Below are positions 1 through 8,594 of a stretch of DNA of 28,358 bases, piece by piece (the first letter of the stretch is position 1; each line of letters opens with the position of its first letter). Below the pieces are notes generated by a model. It was given only the letters and a program-made list of their open reading frames with translations, was not told the origin of the DNA and searched no databases. The translations under genes were made by a program, and so were the position numbers. The DNA lies in assembly GCA_035700805.1 (NCBI GenBank), contig DASSOG010000030.1, forward strand, positions 1-28,358, read 5' to 3'. Source of the stretch: JAGWRI01 sp035700805. Lineage in GTDB: Bacteria; Gemmatimonadota; Gemmatimonadetes; Gemmatimonadales; Gemmatimonadaceae.

Positions 1-876
1 TCGCAGCGGGGGCTTGGCATCGGCACACTGGTCGGCGCGCTGACCATCGGCAAGGCGAGTCCGTACCTCGTGCATGCGTTTCCCGGGGCGGGGATCGCCG
101 TCGTCCTGTTCACCGTCAGCGGGTTTGCCGTGCTGGGCGCCGCGATTGTCGGGCTGGGTTACGAAGACGGTCCATACGCGTTCCCATCTCGCCCGTTCAC
201 CTGGTCGCTGGTGGGCGTGGTGGTGCGCGAGCGCAACTGGCGGATGGCGCTTGGCGGCTACCTGGGCCACATGTTCGAGCTGTATTCCATGTGGACCTGG
301 GTGCCGGTGTTCATCGCGGCCAGCGCGGTGGCGAGCGGGATGAAGGCCGGCGAACAGACCAGCGAGGTGGCCTCGCTGGTGGCCTTCCTGGCCATCGCCG
401 TCGGTGGGGTGGGGTGTGTGTGGGGTGGGCTGGTGGCCGATCGCCGCGGCCGCGAGTGGCTGGTAACCCTGGCCATGGCGGTCAGCGGCGCCTGCGCCAT
501 CCTCATTGGCCTGACGTTCGGGCACGCGCTCTGGATCACGGTGCTGGTGGCCGGCGTGTGGGGCTTCTTCGTGATTGCCGACTCGGCGCAATTCAGCACG
601 CTCGTCACGGAAGCCGTGCCCGGACACGCGGTGGGGACGGCGCTCACGCTGCAGACGTCGCTGGGGTTCCTGCTTACGATGGTCTCCATCCAGCTCGTGC
701 CTCCCGCCGTGCAGGTGGTGGGGTGGCGGTGGGCGTTTGCCGTGCTCGCGCTGGGGCCCGTGTTCGGCATCGCGGCCATCAGGCGTCTGGTGCGGATCCG
801 CCGTCGCGAGGTGGCGGGGGCCACTGGCCAGGGCATGTCCGGGATGACCCAGGGTGATCGGGTGGTGGAGTCATGA
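1..876 (+). CDS. MFS-type transporter, C-terminal part (5' end outside window)
   Basis: The reading frame is open from base 1, so the gene starts upstream of the window; the first in-frame ATG at base 70 lies inside the protein. About 291 codons are visible. The product is very hydrophobic, with several transmembrane segments separated by short basic loops. One of these loops, GLVADRRGREWL (around bases 430-465), matches the DRxGR loop typical of the Major Facilitator Superfamily. It is probably an inner-membrane secondary transporter; the substrate cannot be read from this half. The C-terminus is a basic cytoplasmic tail. The stop overlaps the next ATG (ATGA at 873-876), which indicates translational coupling to the methyltransferase. 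Family assignment is fairly sure, subfamily unknown. Confidence 0.75.
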   Translation, partial: SQRGLGIGTLVGALTIGKASPYLVHAFPGAGIAVVLFTVSGFAVLGAAIVGLGYEDGPYAFPSRPFTWSLVGVVVRERNWRMALGGYLGHMFELYSMWTWVPVFIAASAVASGMKAGEQTSEVASLVAFLAIAVGGVGCVWGGLVADRRGREWLVTLAMAVSGACAILIGLTFGHALWITVLVAGVWGFFVIADSAQFSTLVTEAVPGHAVGTALTLQTSLGFLLTMVSIQLVPPAVQVVGWRWAFAVLALGPVFGIAAIRRLVRIRRREVAGATGQGMSGMTQGDRVVES

Positions 877-1601
877 ACCGGGATTACTGGGACCGCCAGG
901 CCGGCGAATGGGACCAGGCCATCTTCAACAGCCTGCGCGAGGACGTGGACGGCGTGGTGCGCCGGGCCATCCGCGCGGCCGCGCGCCGGCACTCGACGGT
1001 GCTCGATTTCGGCTGCGGGGTGGGCGGGTACTTGCCCTTCCTCTCAGCGACATTTGAAAACGTGCATGCCGTGGACTGGTCACCACAGTGCGTGGAACTG
1101 GCCGTGCATCGCGCCGGCCGCCTGCCCAACGTCACGGTGGAACGCAGCACGCCGAGCGCGCTCGCCCGCCTGGAGCGGTCGGTCGGGTGCGTCGTGGCCG
1201 CCAACGTCGTCATTCACCCCGCGGCGCGCGTCCGCCGCACGCTGTGGCGGTCCATCCGGCGCGTCCTCAAGCGCGGCGGCACCGGGATCTTCGTGGTGCC
1301 CTCGCTGGAGTCGGCCGCGTATTGCGAATTCATCCGCCGGCGCGTGGCGCCGCGGCGCGCCTCGTCCTACGACTTCCATCCGCGCGGTGTGCGCGCGGAG
1401 GCGGGGACGGTGGGCATCGAGGGAGTGCCGACCAAGCATTACACCGGCGAGGAGCTGGACGCCACGCTCGCGCTCGCCGGGTTCCGCCTCACGCGCCTGG
1501 CGCACGTGCGCTACCGTTGGAGTACGGAGTCGCTTACGCCTCCGCGCTCCCTCCGGGCCCGGCTCCCATGGGACTGGCTGGCCGTGGCGCGCGCCGTGTA
1601 G
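873..1601 (+). CDS. class I SAM-dependent methyltransferase
   Basis: This 242-aa soluble protein has the Rossmann-fold methyltransferase signature. Motif I is VLDFGCGVGGYL at residues 43-54, and the acidic residue that would bind the SAM ribose lies in VHAVDWS near residue 68. A following segment, VVAANVVIHPAARVRRTLWRSIRRVLKRGG, resembles motifs post-I to III of the Methyltransf_11/25 type. The substrate is not identifiable. The start is the ATG overlapping the stop of the transporter gene by four bases, so the two are probably co-translated. The C-terminal third (YTGEELDATLALAGFRL) is the usual substrate-side region ending in a basic tail. Other possibilities are small-molecule or lipid methylation; nothing in the neighbours decides. 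Confidence 0.85.
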   Translation: MNRDYWDRQAGEWDQAIFNSLREDVDGVVRRAIRAAARRHSTVLDFGCGVGGYLPFLSATFENVHAVDWSPQCVELAVHRAGRLPNVTVERSTPSALARLERSVGCVVAANVVIHPAARVRRTLWRSIRRVLKRGGTGIFVVPSLESAAYCEFIRRRVAPRRASSYDFHPRGVRAEAGTVGIEGVPTKHYTGEELDATLALAGFRLTRLAHVRYRWSTESLTPPRSLRARLPWDWLAVARAV

Positions 1602-1642
1602 CGTTCGTCTCCATCCTCATTCGTTTCAACCCTGGGTTGCCC

Positions 1643-2110
1643 ATGCTCGTCGATTCCATACGCGCGCTGCTGCACGGCCACCACGATGCCGCCACGCCCG
1701 CCGCCGAGGACGCGGCCGCCGGTGTGGATCCGGTCCACCTGGCCGCGTGCACGCTGCTCCTCGAGATCGCCTACGCCGACGGGGAGTTCTCCCCGTCCGA
1801 GCGCACGCAACTGGAAGCGGTGCTCGCCCGCCACTTCAACCTGGACGCCGACGCCGGTCGCCAGTTGATCGAGCTGGCGGAACGGGAGCGCGCGAAGTCG
1901 GTGGACTACTTTCACTTCACGTCCACGCTGCGGCAGAACTACTCGTTGGGGCAGAAGATGGTGCTCGCCGAGATCATGTGGGGCCTGGTGCTGGCCGACG
2001 GGACCGTGGCCGACCGCGAGCAGTATCTCACGCGCAAGATCGCCAACTTGCTCGACCTGGAGCCCGGCTACCTGTCGCAGGCCAAGGCCGCGGCCAGGAA
2101 AGGGAAATGA
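1643..2110 (+). CDS. TerB-like (tellurite resistance TerB family) protein
   Basis: A 155-aa soluble, all-helical protein. I place the start at ATG 1643; the open frame runs further upstream but overlaps the methyltransferase in another frame. Residues around 35-150 match the TerB/DjlA-type helical domain: an acidic pair in LLEIAYADGEFSPSERTQLEAVL and a second related repeat in IMWGLVLADGTVADREQYLTRKIANLL, the two-fold pattern expected of this fold. TerB domains bind metal through such acidic residues and occur in stress and envelope-surveillance contexts; no other ter gene is present here, so a tellurite role is unlikely. It lies 41 bases after the methyltransferase and 8 bases before the next gene, probably in the same operon. 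Confidence 0.8.
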   Translation: MLVDSIRALLHGHHDAATPAAEDAAAGVDPVHLAACTLLLEIAYADGEFSPSERTQLEAVLARHFNLDADAGRQLIELAERERAKSVDYFHFTSTLRQNYSLGQKMVLAEIMWGLVLADGTVADREQYLTRKIANLLDLEPGYLSQAKAAARKGK

Positions 2111-2118
2111 GCACCTGA

Positions 2119-2544
2119 ATGCTGACCTGCTACGTGCGTCGCGGCGACTATCCCGGCGCGGACGGCTGGCGCCTGCTCGAGTGGTGCATGCGTCGTGGCG
2201 CGGATGAGTTCAGCCTGGAGTTCCTGGGGCCGCCGTACCTGCCGCGCACGGAGTGGGCCCGCATGGACGAACTCCTGGCGCCCTTCCGCCGTCGCGTGGC
2301 CAGCGCGGGCGACCGCTGGCTGCTCAATGGCGAGACGTTCGCCGTCCTGCGCGAGATGATGGCCGACGGTCCGTTCGGGTTTGCGCCCGGCACCAGCTCT
2401 TTGGAAGACCTGACGGTGTTCCGCGGCGGCGGCGCCATGCTGCGCGTGGTCACCCGCGATGGACTCGGCATCCTGCAACTGCGGGACGACGAGGGGCCGA
2501 GCCTGGAGCGCGCGGGGCTGCCGCACCACCTGCGGGCGGTGTAG
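2119..2544 (+). CDS. hypothetical protein, 141 aa
   Basis: I do not recognise this protein. It is 141 aa, soluble, without a signal peptide or membrane segment. It starts at ATG 2119, eight bases after the TerB-like stop and behind a purine-rich stretch (GGAAAGGGAAATGAG). The sequence has an aromatic, mixed alpha/beta look: EFSLEFLGPPYLPRTEW near residues 31-47, a helix rich in Arg near 50-60, and a C-terminal pair of strands, GGAMLRVVTRDGLGILQLRDDEG. Codon use is as GC3-rich as in its neighbours, supporting a real gene. The tight spacing suggests it acts with the TerB-like protein. It ends 151 bases before the S9 peptidase gene, where a new promoter is likely. Confidence 0.7.
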   Translation: MLTCYVRRGDYPGADGWRLLEWCMRRGADEFSLEFLGPPYLPRTEWARMDELLAPFRRRVASAGDRWLLNGETFAVLREMMADGPFGFAPGTSSLEDLTVFRGGGAMLRVVTRDGLGILQLRDDEGPSLERAGLPHHLRAV

Positions 2545-2594
2545 CGCACACCACGGGGCAGGGGTCGGGGCGCGTCCATCGCCGGATTGGATCC

Positions 2595-2608
2595 GCCAGA
2601 TATCTGGC
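2595..2608. promoter_or_regulatory. 14-bp perfect palindrome, candidate operator
   Basis: GCCAGATATCTGGC is a perfect 14-bp inverted repeat in the 151-bp gap before the S9 peptidase pair. It ends ten bases upstream of a candidate -35 box. This position suits a dimeric regulator, but no regulator gene is nearby and chance cannot be excluded for a single copy. Confidence 0.3.
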
Positions 2609-2617
2609 CGTCGCTCC

Positions 2618-2646
2618 TTGAAGGACGCCGGCCCGCCCTGCATAGT
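2618..2646 (+). promoter_or_regulatory. candidate sigma-70-like promoter for the S9 peptidase pair
   Basis: TTGAAG (2618-2623) and CATAGT (2641-2646) are separated by exactly 17 bases, each matching four of six consensus positions. The box is followed about 40 bases later by GGAG (2684-2687) and the chosen ATG at 2696. If real, the ATG at 2648 would lie at or before the transcript start, supporting the later start codon. Confidence 0.35.
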
Positions 2647-2695
2647 CATGGCTCGCCGTGCGTCCCTCACCCCTGGCTCGACCGGAGTTCCCCCC

Positions 2696-5584
2696 ATGCG
2701 TCGTACCCGTTTCCGTTTCCGTCGGCTCCCGGTTCTTCGCGCGACGGATTTCCTGGGCCTGCTGCTGGCCGTCGTCCTGGTTCCCGCGGGGTCCGTCGCG
2801 GCGCAGCAGGCCGCTGTCGCAAAGCCGGCGGCCGCGTCGTCGAGCGCCTCGGGTCTCAAGGTGCTCAACGTGGACGACTACGGACGGTGGAAGCGCATCA
2901 CCTCCGCCGACCTGTCGGCTGACGGCGCGTGGATGAGCTACGCCTATGCTCCCAACGACGGGGACGATACGCTCTTCGTGAAGGGACTGGACAACGGCAA
3001 GCTCTACACGGTGCCACGCGGGGCGTCGCCGAAGTTCTCCGATGACTCACGCTGGGTGGGGTACTTCATCAGCCCGCCGGAGCGGGAGGGGCGCGGGGGC
3101 CGCGGCGGCGCGCGGGGCGCCACCCCACCGGCGCGCGGGGGGCGTGGTGGTGGCGGCGGGGCCGAGGCCGCGCGCGCGTTCGAGCTGCTCAACCTGGCCA
3201 CGGGCGACAAGTGGGAGGCGCCCAACGCGCAGGCGTTCGAGTTTTCAGATGGCGCGCGCTACCTGGCGGTGCACCTCAACAAGGCCTCGCGCGCGGATAC
3301 CTCGCACAGCGGCTCCGACCTGCTGCTGCGGACGCTGGCCGACGCGAGCACACGCAACATCGGCAACGTGGACCAGTACCACTTTGACGACGCGGGAGAC
3401 CTGCTGGCCTATACCGTGGACGCCGCCGAAAACCTGGGCAACGGGGTGTACCTGGTGGATCCCGCCGGCGGCACTACGCGCGTGCTGGACGCCGCCGCCG
3501 CGGAATTCGATGGCCTGGCCTGGAGCGCCCACGGGACCAACCTGGCGGCGCTGCGCGGCACCACGCCCAAGGACGCGAAGCAGCGCGTCAACGTCCTGCT
3601 GACCTGGACCGGACTCGGCGCGCAGGGCGGGCATCAAACCACGTACGACCCCGCCACCGCCGCGGATTTTCCCAAGGGCTATGTGTTGAGCGAATTCTCA
3701 ACGCCCGACTGGAGCGACGACGGCTCGCGCGTGTTCGTCGGCATCAAGGCACAGGAGGAGGCGCGGCCCGAGAACGATGAGCCGCAGGCCAACGTGGACG
3801 TCTGGCACTGGAAGGACGACGAAGTGCAGTCCGTCCAGATCGTCCGGCTGCAGCGCGAGCTGCGGTCCACCCTGTCGGGCGCGGTGCTGCTGCCGCAGCG
3901 CCGGTTCGTGCAACTGGCGGACAGCGACATGGCGAATGTGCAACTGGTGGCCGACGGCCGCTGGGGCGTGGGCCGCAACGACACCACCTTCCGCGGCGAG
4001 GTGGCCTGGGGCGGCAGCCACGCCGACTACTACGCGGTGAACACCACCACGGGCGCGCGGACGCTCATTGCGGATACGCTGATGCGCACCATGGGCACGT
4101 CGCCCGACAGCAAGTGGTTCCTGTACCTGAAGAACGGCCACCTCTACGCCTATAACTTTGCGGCCGCGAAGAGTACGCAGGTGGATGGCGGCATGGACTT
4201 CGTGGACACCGACGATGACCACGCCTACGAGCGGCCCATCTGGGGGCTGGCCGGCTGGTCGCGCGACGGACACGATGTCCTGGTATATGACAAGTATGAC
4301 CTGTGGGCCCTGCCGCTGGACGGGTCGGGCAAGCCCGCGAACCTCACCAGGGGCGTGGGCAAGGCGCAGCAGATCCAGTTCCGCGTGGTGCGCCTGGACC
4401 TGCCCGGGGGCGGCGGATTCGGGGGCTTTGGCGGCGGCGGCGCGCGCGTGGAGGACCACGGCATTGACCTCAGCCAGCCCATCACGCTCTCGGCATACGG
4501 CGAGTGGACCAAGAAGTCCGGCTACTGGACGCTTGACCCCGGCAAGGCGCCAAGCGCGCTGATCTACGAGGACAAGCAGGTGGGCAGCGCCTCCAAGGCG
4601 GAGAAGGCCGATCGGGTGATCTTCACTCGGCAGACCTTCCGCGAGTTCCCCGACTACTGGGTGAGCGGCACCAGCTTCGCGTCGCCCCGCCAGGTGACGG
4701 ATGCCAATCCGTTCATCAGCGAATACGCCTGGGGCAGCAAGGTGCTCGTGGACTTCACCAACGCGCGCGGCCAGCACCTGCAGGGCACGCTCACGCTGCC
4801 GGCGGGCTACCAGCCCGGCAGGAAGTACCCGATGCTGGTGTACTTCTATGAGATCCTCTCGAATACACACCACACGTTCTCGATGCCGCGCTACGACGAC
4901 CGGCCGCAGATGTCCACGTACGCCAGCAACGGCTACCTGGTGTTCGAACCCGACGTGCGCTACCAGATTGGCGCGCCGGGCAGCTCCGCGCTGGACTGCG
5001 TCACCAGTGGCGTGAAGAAGGTCATCGCACTCGGTTACGCCGACCCGGCGCACATCGGCCTGCAGGGACATAGCTGGGGCGGGTACCAGTCCAGCTTCAT
5101 CCTCACGCAGACCAGCATGTTCGCCGCGGTGGTCACGGGCGCGCCGCCCACCGACCTCATCAGCTTTTACGACGAGACGTATCCGGGCTCAGGCACGCTG
5201 CAGCAGGGCATCACCGAAGTGGGTCAGGTGCGCATTGGCAAGGACGTCACGCCGTGGAACCACACCAGGCTCTACGAGGAACAGTCGGCGCTGTTCAATG
5301 CCCCGAAGATCACCACGCCCTTCCTGATCCTGCAGGGCACGGCTGACAACGCCGTGGACTGGCACCAGGGGCTGGAGCTGTACGCGGCGGCCAGGCGACT
5401 GGGCAAGAAGGTCATCTTCCTGTCGTACCCCGGCGAACCGCATCACCTGGCGAAAAAGCCCAACCAGATCGATTTCCAGATCCGCATGAAGCAGTTCTTT
5501 GACCATTACCTCAAGGGGGCGCCGGAACCCGACTGGATGAAGAACGGCGTGCCGCAGGTCCACAAGGGAGGACCCATCCGATGA
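2696..5584 (+). CDS. exported S9-family serine peptidase (prolyl oligopeptidase/DPP-like), copy 1
   Basis: This is a 962-aa secreted peptidase. The start at ATG 2696 gives a clean signal peptide (basic RRTRFRFRR, then a hydrophobic core ending SVAAQQ near residue 38) and has GGAG eight bases upstream; longer frames to 2648 or beyond do not. The N-terminal two thirds are a beta-propeller-like region with repeated SxDGxxxxY/F blades. The C-terminal alpha/beta hydrolase domain carries the nucleophile in GHSWGG (Ser793), Asp884 in GTADNAVDW and His916 in GEPHHL, an intact S9 triad. Such enzymes cleave short peptides, often after Pro or Ala, in the periplasm. Two glycine-rich insertions interrupt the propeller (about residues 126-157 and 569-585). 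The stop overlaps the next ATG (ATGA), coupling it to its paralogue. Confidence 0.92.
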   Translation: MRRTRFRFRRLPVLRATDFLGLLLAVVLVPAGSVAAQQAAVAKPAAASSSASGLKVLNVDDYGRWKRITSADLSADGAWMSYAYAPNDGDDTLFVKGLDNGKLYTVPRGASPKFSDDSRWVGYFISPPEREGRGGRGGARGATPPARGGRGGGGGAEAARAFELLNLATGDKWEAPNAQAFEFSDGARYLAVHLNKASRADTSHSGSDLLLRTLADASTRNIGNVDQYHFDDAGDLLAYTVDAAENLGNGVYLVDPAGGTTRVLDAAAAEFDGLAWSAHGTNLAALRGTTPKDAKQRVNVLLTWTGLGAQGGHQTTYDPATAADFPKGYVLSEFSTPDWSDDGSRVFVGIKAQEEARPENDEPQANVDVWHWKDDEVQSVQIVRLQRELRSTLSGAVLLPQRRFVQLADSDMANVQLVADGRWGVGRNDTTFRGEVAWGGSHADYYAVNTTTGARTLIADTLMRTMGTSPDSKWFLYLKNGHLYAYNFAAAKSTQVDGGMDFVDTDDDHAYERPIWGLAGWSRDGHDVLVYDKYDLWALPLDGSGKPANLTRGVGKAQQIQFRVVRLDLPGGGGFGGFGGGGARVEDHGIDLSQPITLSAYGEWTKKSGYWTLDPGKAPSALIYEDKQVGSASKAEKADRVIFTRQTFREFPDYWVSGTSFASPRQVTDANPFISEYAWGSKVLVDFTNARGQHLQGTLTLPAGYQPGRKYPMLVYFYEILSNTHHTFSMPRYDDRPQMSTYASNGYLVFEPDVRYQIGAPGSSALDCVTSGVKKVIALGYADPAHIGLQGHSWGGYQSSFILTQTSMFAAVVTGAPPTDLISFYDETYPGSGTLQQGITEVGQVRIGKDVTPWNHTRLYEEQSALFNAPKITTPFLILQGTADNAVDWHQGLELYAAARRLGKKVIFLSYPGEPHHLAKKPNQIDFQIRMKQFFDHYLKGAPEPDWMKNGVPQVHKGGPIR

Positions 5585-8490
5585 AACGCCCTGCTCTTCA
5601 CTCACTGACCCGTTCCGCGCTCGTACTCCTGGCCGCGCTGGCCATGGTGCCGGCGGCGCGGGCCCGCGCGCAGGATGATGCGTCGCCGCACAAGCGCGCC
5701 CCTGATGGCAAGAAGGTGCTCACCCTGGCCGACTACCCGGAGTGGAAGCGCATCACCGGCGCCGCCATCAGCAACGATGGCAAGTGGACCACGTACACAT
5801 ACGCGCCCAACGCGGGCGATGACACGCTGTTCGTGAAGCAGCTCGATGGCGCCACGCTGTATCGCGTGCCGACGGGCTCGGCGGCGGGTGGCGGCCGAGG
5901 GCGCGGCGGATTCGGCGGCGGCGGCGGCGGTGGCGCGCAGTTCACCGACGATTCGCACTGGGTGGCGTATTTCGTGAATCCGCCGGCGCCGGCACCGGCA
6001 CCGGGCGCCCGTGGGCGGGGGCGGAATGGTGGCGGCACGCAGCCCCAGCGCCACCTGGAGCTGCGCAACCTGGCCTCCGGTGACACCTGGGACGTCACCG
6101 GCGCTTCGGCATTCCAGTTCTCTCCTGACTCCCGCTTCCTCGCCATCAAGATGCGCGGAACCCCCGGCGACAGCTCGCACCAGGGCACCGACCTGCTCCT
6201 GCGTCGCTTGGACGACGGCCTGACGCGCAATGTGGGCAACGTGGATCAGTACGCGTTCGACTATACCGGCGGCCGGCTGGCCTACACCGTCGATGCCGCC
6301 GACAACCTGGGCAACGGCGTGTACCTCATGGACCTGGGCAGCGGCACGGTCCGCACGCTCGACGCGCACTCCGAGGAATACGATGGGCTCGCGTGGCGGG
6401 ACTCGTCCGCGGACCTCGTGGCCCTGCGCGGCGAAACGGCCAGCGGCCAGGAGCTGCGCGCCAACACGCTGCTGGTGTGGACGGGCGTGGAGGGAGCGAA
6501 ATCGCCGCTGGTGTGGGACCCCACGCAGGACGCGACCTTTCCCGCGGGCTACGTGCTGAGCGAATACTCGGCGCCCCAGTGGAGCCGCGACGGTGCGCGC
6601 GTATTCGTGGGCATCAAGCGCCAGCAGGAGGCCCCGCCCAAGGGGGGCGCCGAGATTGCCAACGTGGACGTTTGGCATCACGCGGATGTGGATCTGCAGT
6701 CGGCGCAGATGATCCAGATCGGGCGGCTGCGCCGCGCGACGCTGGCGTCGTCGTTCACGCTGGCCTCCCACCATTTTGCGCAACTGGCGGACAGCAACAT
6801 GAGCACCGTCACGCCGGCGGGCGACGGCGCGTACGTCGTGGGACGCGATCCCTCGCCGTACGACCACGACTTCAGCGAGGGGGCGCCCGACCGCGCCGAC
6901 TACTACCGGGTGAACTCGGCAACCGGTCAGCGTACCCTGATAGCGAGGCACCTGCTCCGCACCATGGGCACGTCCCCGGACGGGCGCTGGTTCCTGTACC
7001 TGCTGGGTGGCCACGTGATGGCGTACGACCTGCAGGCCGGCCGCACGGTGAACGTGGACGCGGCAACCGGCAGGAGTTTTGTCAACACTGATGACGATCA
7101 CGCCGCCGAGAAGCCCATCTGGGGCGTGGCCGGCTGGACCAGGGACGGGAAGGCCGTGCTGCTGTATGATAAATATGATATCTGGGAGCTGCCCCTGGAC
7201 GGGTCCAGGGGGCGCGACCTGACGGCCGGCGCGGGCGCCGCGCAGGACGTGCAGTTCCGGCTGGCCCGGCTGGGGGGCGGCGGACGCGGTGGCCGCGGCG
7301 GCTTCGGTGGCGGCAGCGCCGAGCCCGTGGACCTGTCGCAGCCGCAGGTGCTCTCGGCGTATGGCGAGTGGACCAAGAAGTCCGGGTACTGGCAGATGCC
7401 GGCCGGTGGCGGCCAGCCGGTGGCCCTCATCTGGGCCGACAAGGACATTGGCGGCGCGGAGAAGGCCGAGGACGCCGACCGCGTGATCTTCACCCAGCAG
7501 ACCTTCCAGGAATTTCCCGACTACTGGGTGAGCGACGCCAGCTTTGCGTCGCCCAGGAAGATCACTGACGCCAACCCGCAGCTCGCGGAGTACGCGTGGG
7601 GCCGGCGCGTGCTCATTGACTACAAGAACAGCAAGGGGCAGCGCCTGCAGGGCACGCTCACCCTGCCCGCCGACTATCAGCCCGGCAGGAAGTATCCCAT
7701 GCTGGTGTACATCTACGAGATCCTGTCGAACACGAACCACCAGTTTTCCATGCCCGTGTACGACGACCGGCCGCACATGAGCGAGTACGCCAGCGACGGC
7801 TACCTGGTGTTCTCGCCGGACATCGTCTATGAAATTGGCAAGCCCGGCTCCTCGGCGCTGGACTGCGTGACCGCCGGCGTGAAGAAGGTGATCTCGCTGG
7901 GGTATGCCGACCCTGCGCACATCGGGCTGCAGGGGCACAGTTGGGGCGGGTACGAGAGTTCGTTCATCCTCACGCAGACCAACATGTTTGCCGCGGTGGT
8001 CACCGGCGCGCCGCTCACCGACCTCATCAGCATGTACGGCGAACTGTACAAGCAGAGCGGCCAGTGGAACGGTGGCATCCTGGAGACCAGCCAGGGGCGG
8101 ATGGGCGCCGACGTGACTCCCTGGAACGCGACGCAGCTCTACATGAGCCAGTCGCCCGTGTTCAACGTGCGGAAGATCCAGACTCCGTTCATGATCCTCC
8201 AGGGGACCGCCGACGGCGCGGTGGACTGGGACCAGGGATTGGAGTTCTACAATGCGGCGCGGAAGAATGGCAAGGACGTCATCTGGCTCTCGTATCCCGA
8301 CGAGCCGCACCACCTGGCCAGGAAGCCCAACCAGATTGACTTCCAGATCCGCATGAAGGAGTTCTTCGATCACTACCTGAAGGGCGCGCCGGCGCCCGAC
8401 TGGATGAAGTACGGCGTGCCGCAGGTGGACAAGCAGGCGGCCACGCGCAAACTGGACACGTCGCTGGGGAGTGACGGCGGCGGGTCGTGA
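5581..8490 (+). CDS. exported S9-family serine peptidase (prolyl oligopeptidase/DPP-like), copy 2
   Basis: A 969-aa paralogue of the preceding gene, colinear along almost its whole length; shared stretches include SAYGEWTKKSGYW, FASPR..TDANP and KPNQIDFQIRMK. Start ATG 5581 overlaps the previous stop and gives a signal peptide ending near ARARAQ (residue 31). The triad is intact: Ser787 in GHSWGG, Asp878 in GTADGAVDW, His910 in DEPHHL. Glycine-rich insertions occur at the same two places as in copy 1 (about residues 101-118 and 563-580) but differ in sequence. The pair is an old tandem duplication with both copies kept intact, suggesting different peptide specificities. Substrate choice cannot be read. 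A non-peptidase alpha/beta hydrolase role is possible but less likely. Confidence 0.92.
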   Translation: MKRPALHSLTRSALVLLAALAMVPAARARAQDDASPHKRAPDGKKVLTLADYPEWKRITGAAISNDGKWTTYTYAPNAGDDTLFVKQLDGATLYRVPTGSAAGGGRGRGGFGGGGGGGAQFTDDSHWVAYFVNPPAPAPAPGARGRGRNGGGTQPQRHLELRNLASGDTWDVTGASAFQFSPDSRFLAIKMRGTPGDSSHQGTDLLLRRLDDGLTRNVGNVDQYAFDYTGGRLAYTVDAADNLGNGVYLMDLGSGTVRTLDAHSEEYDGLAWRDSSADLVALRGETASGQELRANTLLVWTGVEGAKSPLVWDPTQDATFPAGYVLSEYSAPQWSRDGARVFVGIKRQQEAPPKGGAEIANVDVWHHADVDLQSAQMIQIGRLRRATLASSFTLASHHFAQLADSNMSTVTPAGDGAYVVGRDPSPYDHDFSEGAPDRADYYRVNSATGQRTLIARHLLRTMGTSPDGRWFLYLLGGHVMAYDLQAGRTVNVDAATGRSFVNTDDDHAAEKPIWGVAGWTRDGKAVLLYDKYDIWELPLDGSRGRDLTAGAGAAQDVQFRLARLGGGGRGGRGGFGGGSAEPVDLSQPQVLSAYGEWTKKSGYWQMPAGGGQPVALIWADKDIGGAEKAEDADRVIFTQQTFQEFPDYWVSDASFASPRKITDANPQLAEYAWGRRVLIDYKNSKGQRLQGTLTLPADYQPGRKYPMLVYIYEILSNTNHQFSMPVYDDRPHMSEYASDGYLVFSPDIVYEIGKPGSSALDCVTAGVKKVISLGYADPAHIGLQGHSWGGYESSFILTQTNMFAAVVTGAPLTDLISMYGELYKQSGQWNGGILETSQGRMGADVTPWNATQLYMSQSPVFNVRKIQTPFMILQGTADGAVDWDQGLEFYNAARKNGKDVIWLSYPDEPHHLARKPNQIDFQIRMKEFFDHYLKGAPAPDWMKYGVPQVDKQAATRKLDTSLGSDGGGS

Positions 8491-8594
8491 CCGCCGGCTT
8501 ACACATGGAGCAAGGTCCGGATTCGGGGGGTTGCATCACCCGGGCCTTGCGACAACCGCCGGAAATCGGCATCTACCATGCAAAGGGGCGGCCT

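Noticed and set aside
1643..2110. Tellurite-resistance operon.
   Set aside because: Only a TerB-like domain is present, without TerC, TerD or related genes.
5602..8373. Open frame of 923 codons on the minus strand.
   Set aside because: Antisense to the second S9 peptidase, with repetitive Arg/His/Val/Gln composition and no recognisable motif; a shadow of the real gene.
8487..8594. GTG at 8487 overlapping the second S9 stop, as start of the plug/TonB_C gene.
   Set aside because: It would place about 36 polar residues ahead of a good signal peptide; ATG 8595 has a proper ribosome binding site and immediate signal peptide.
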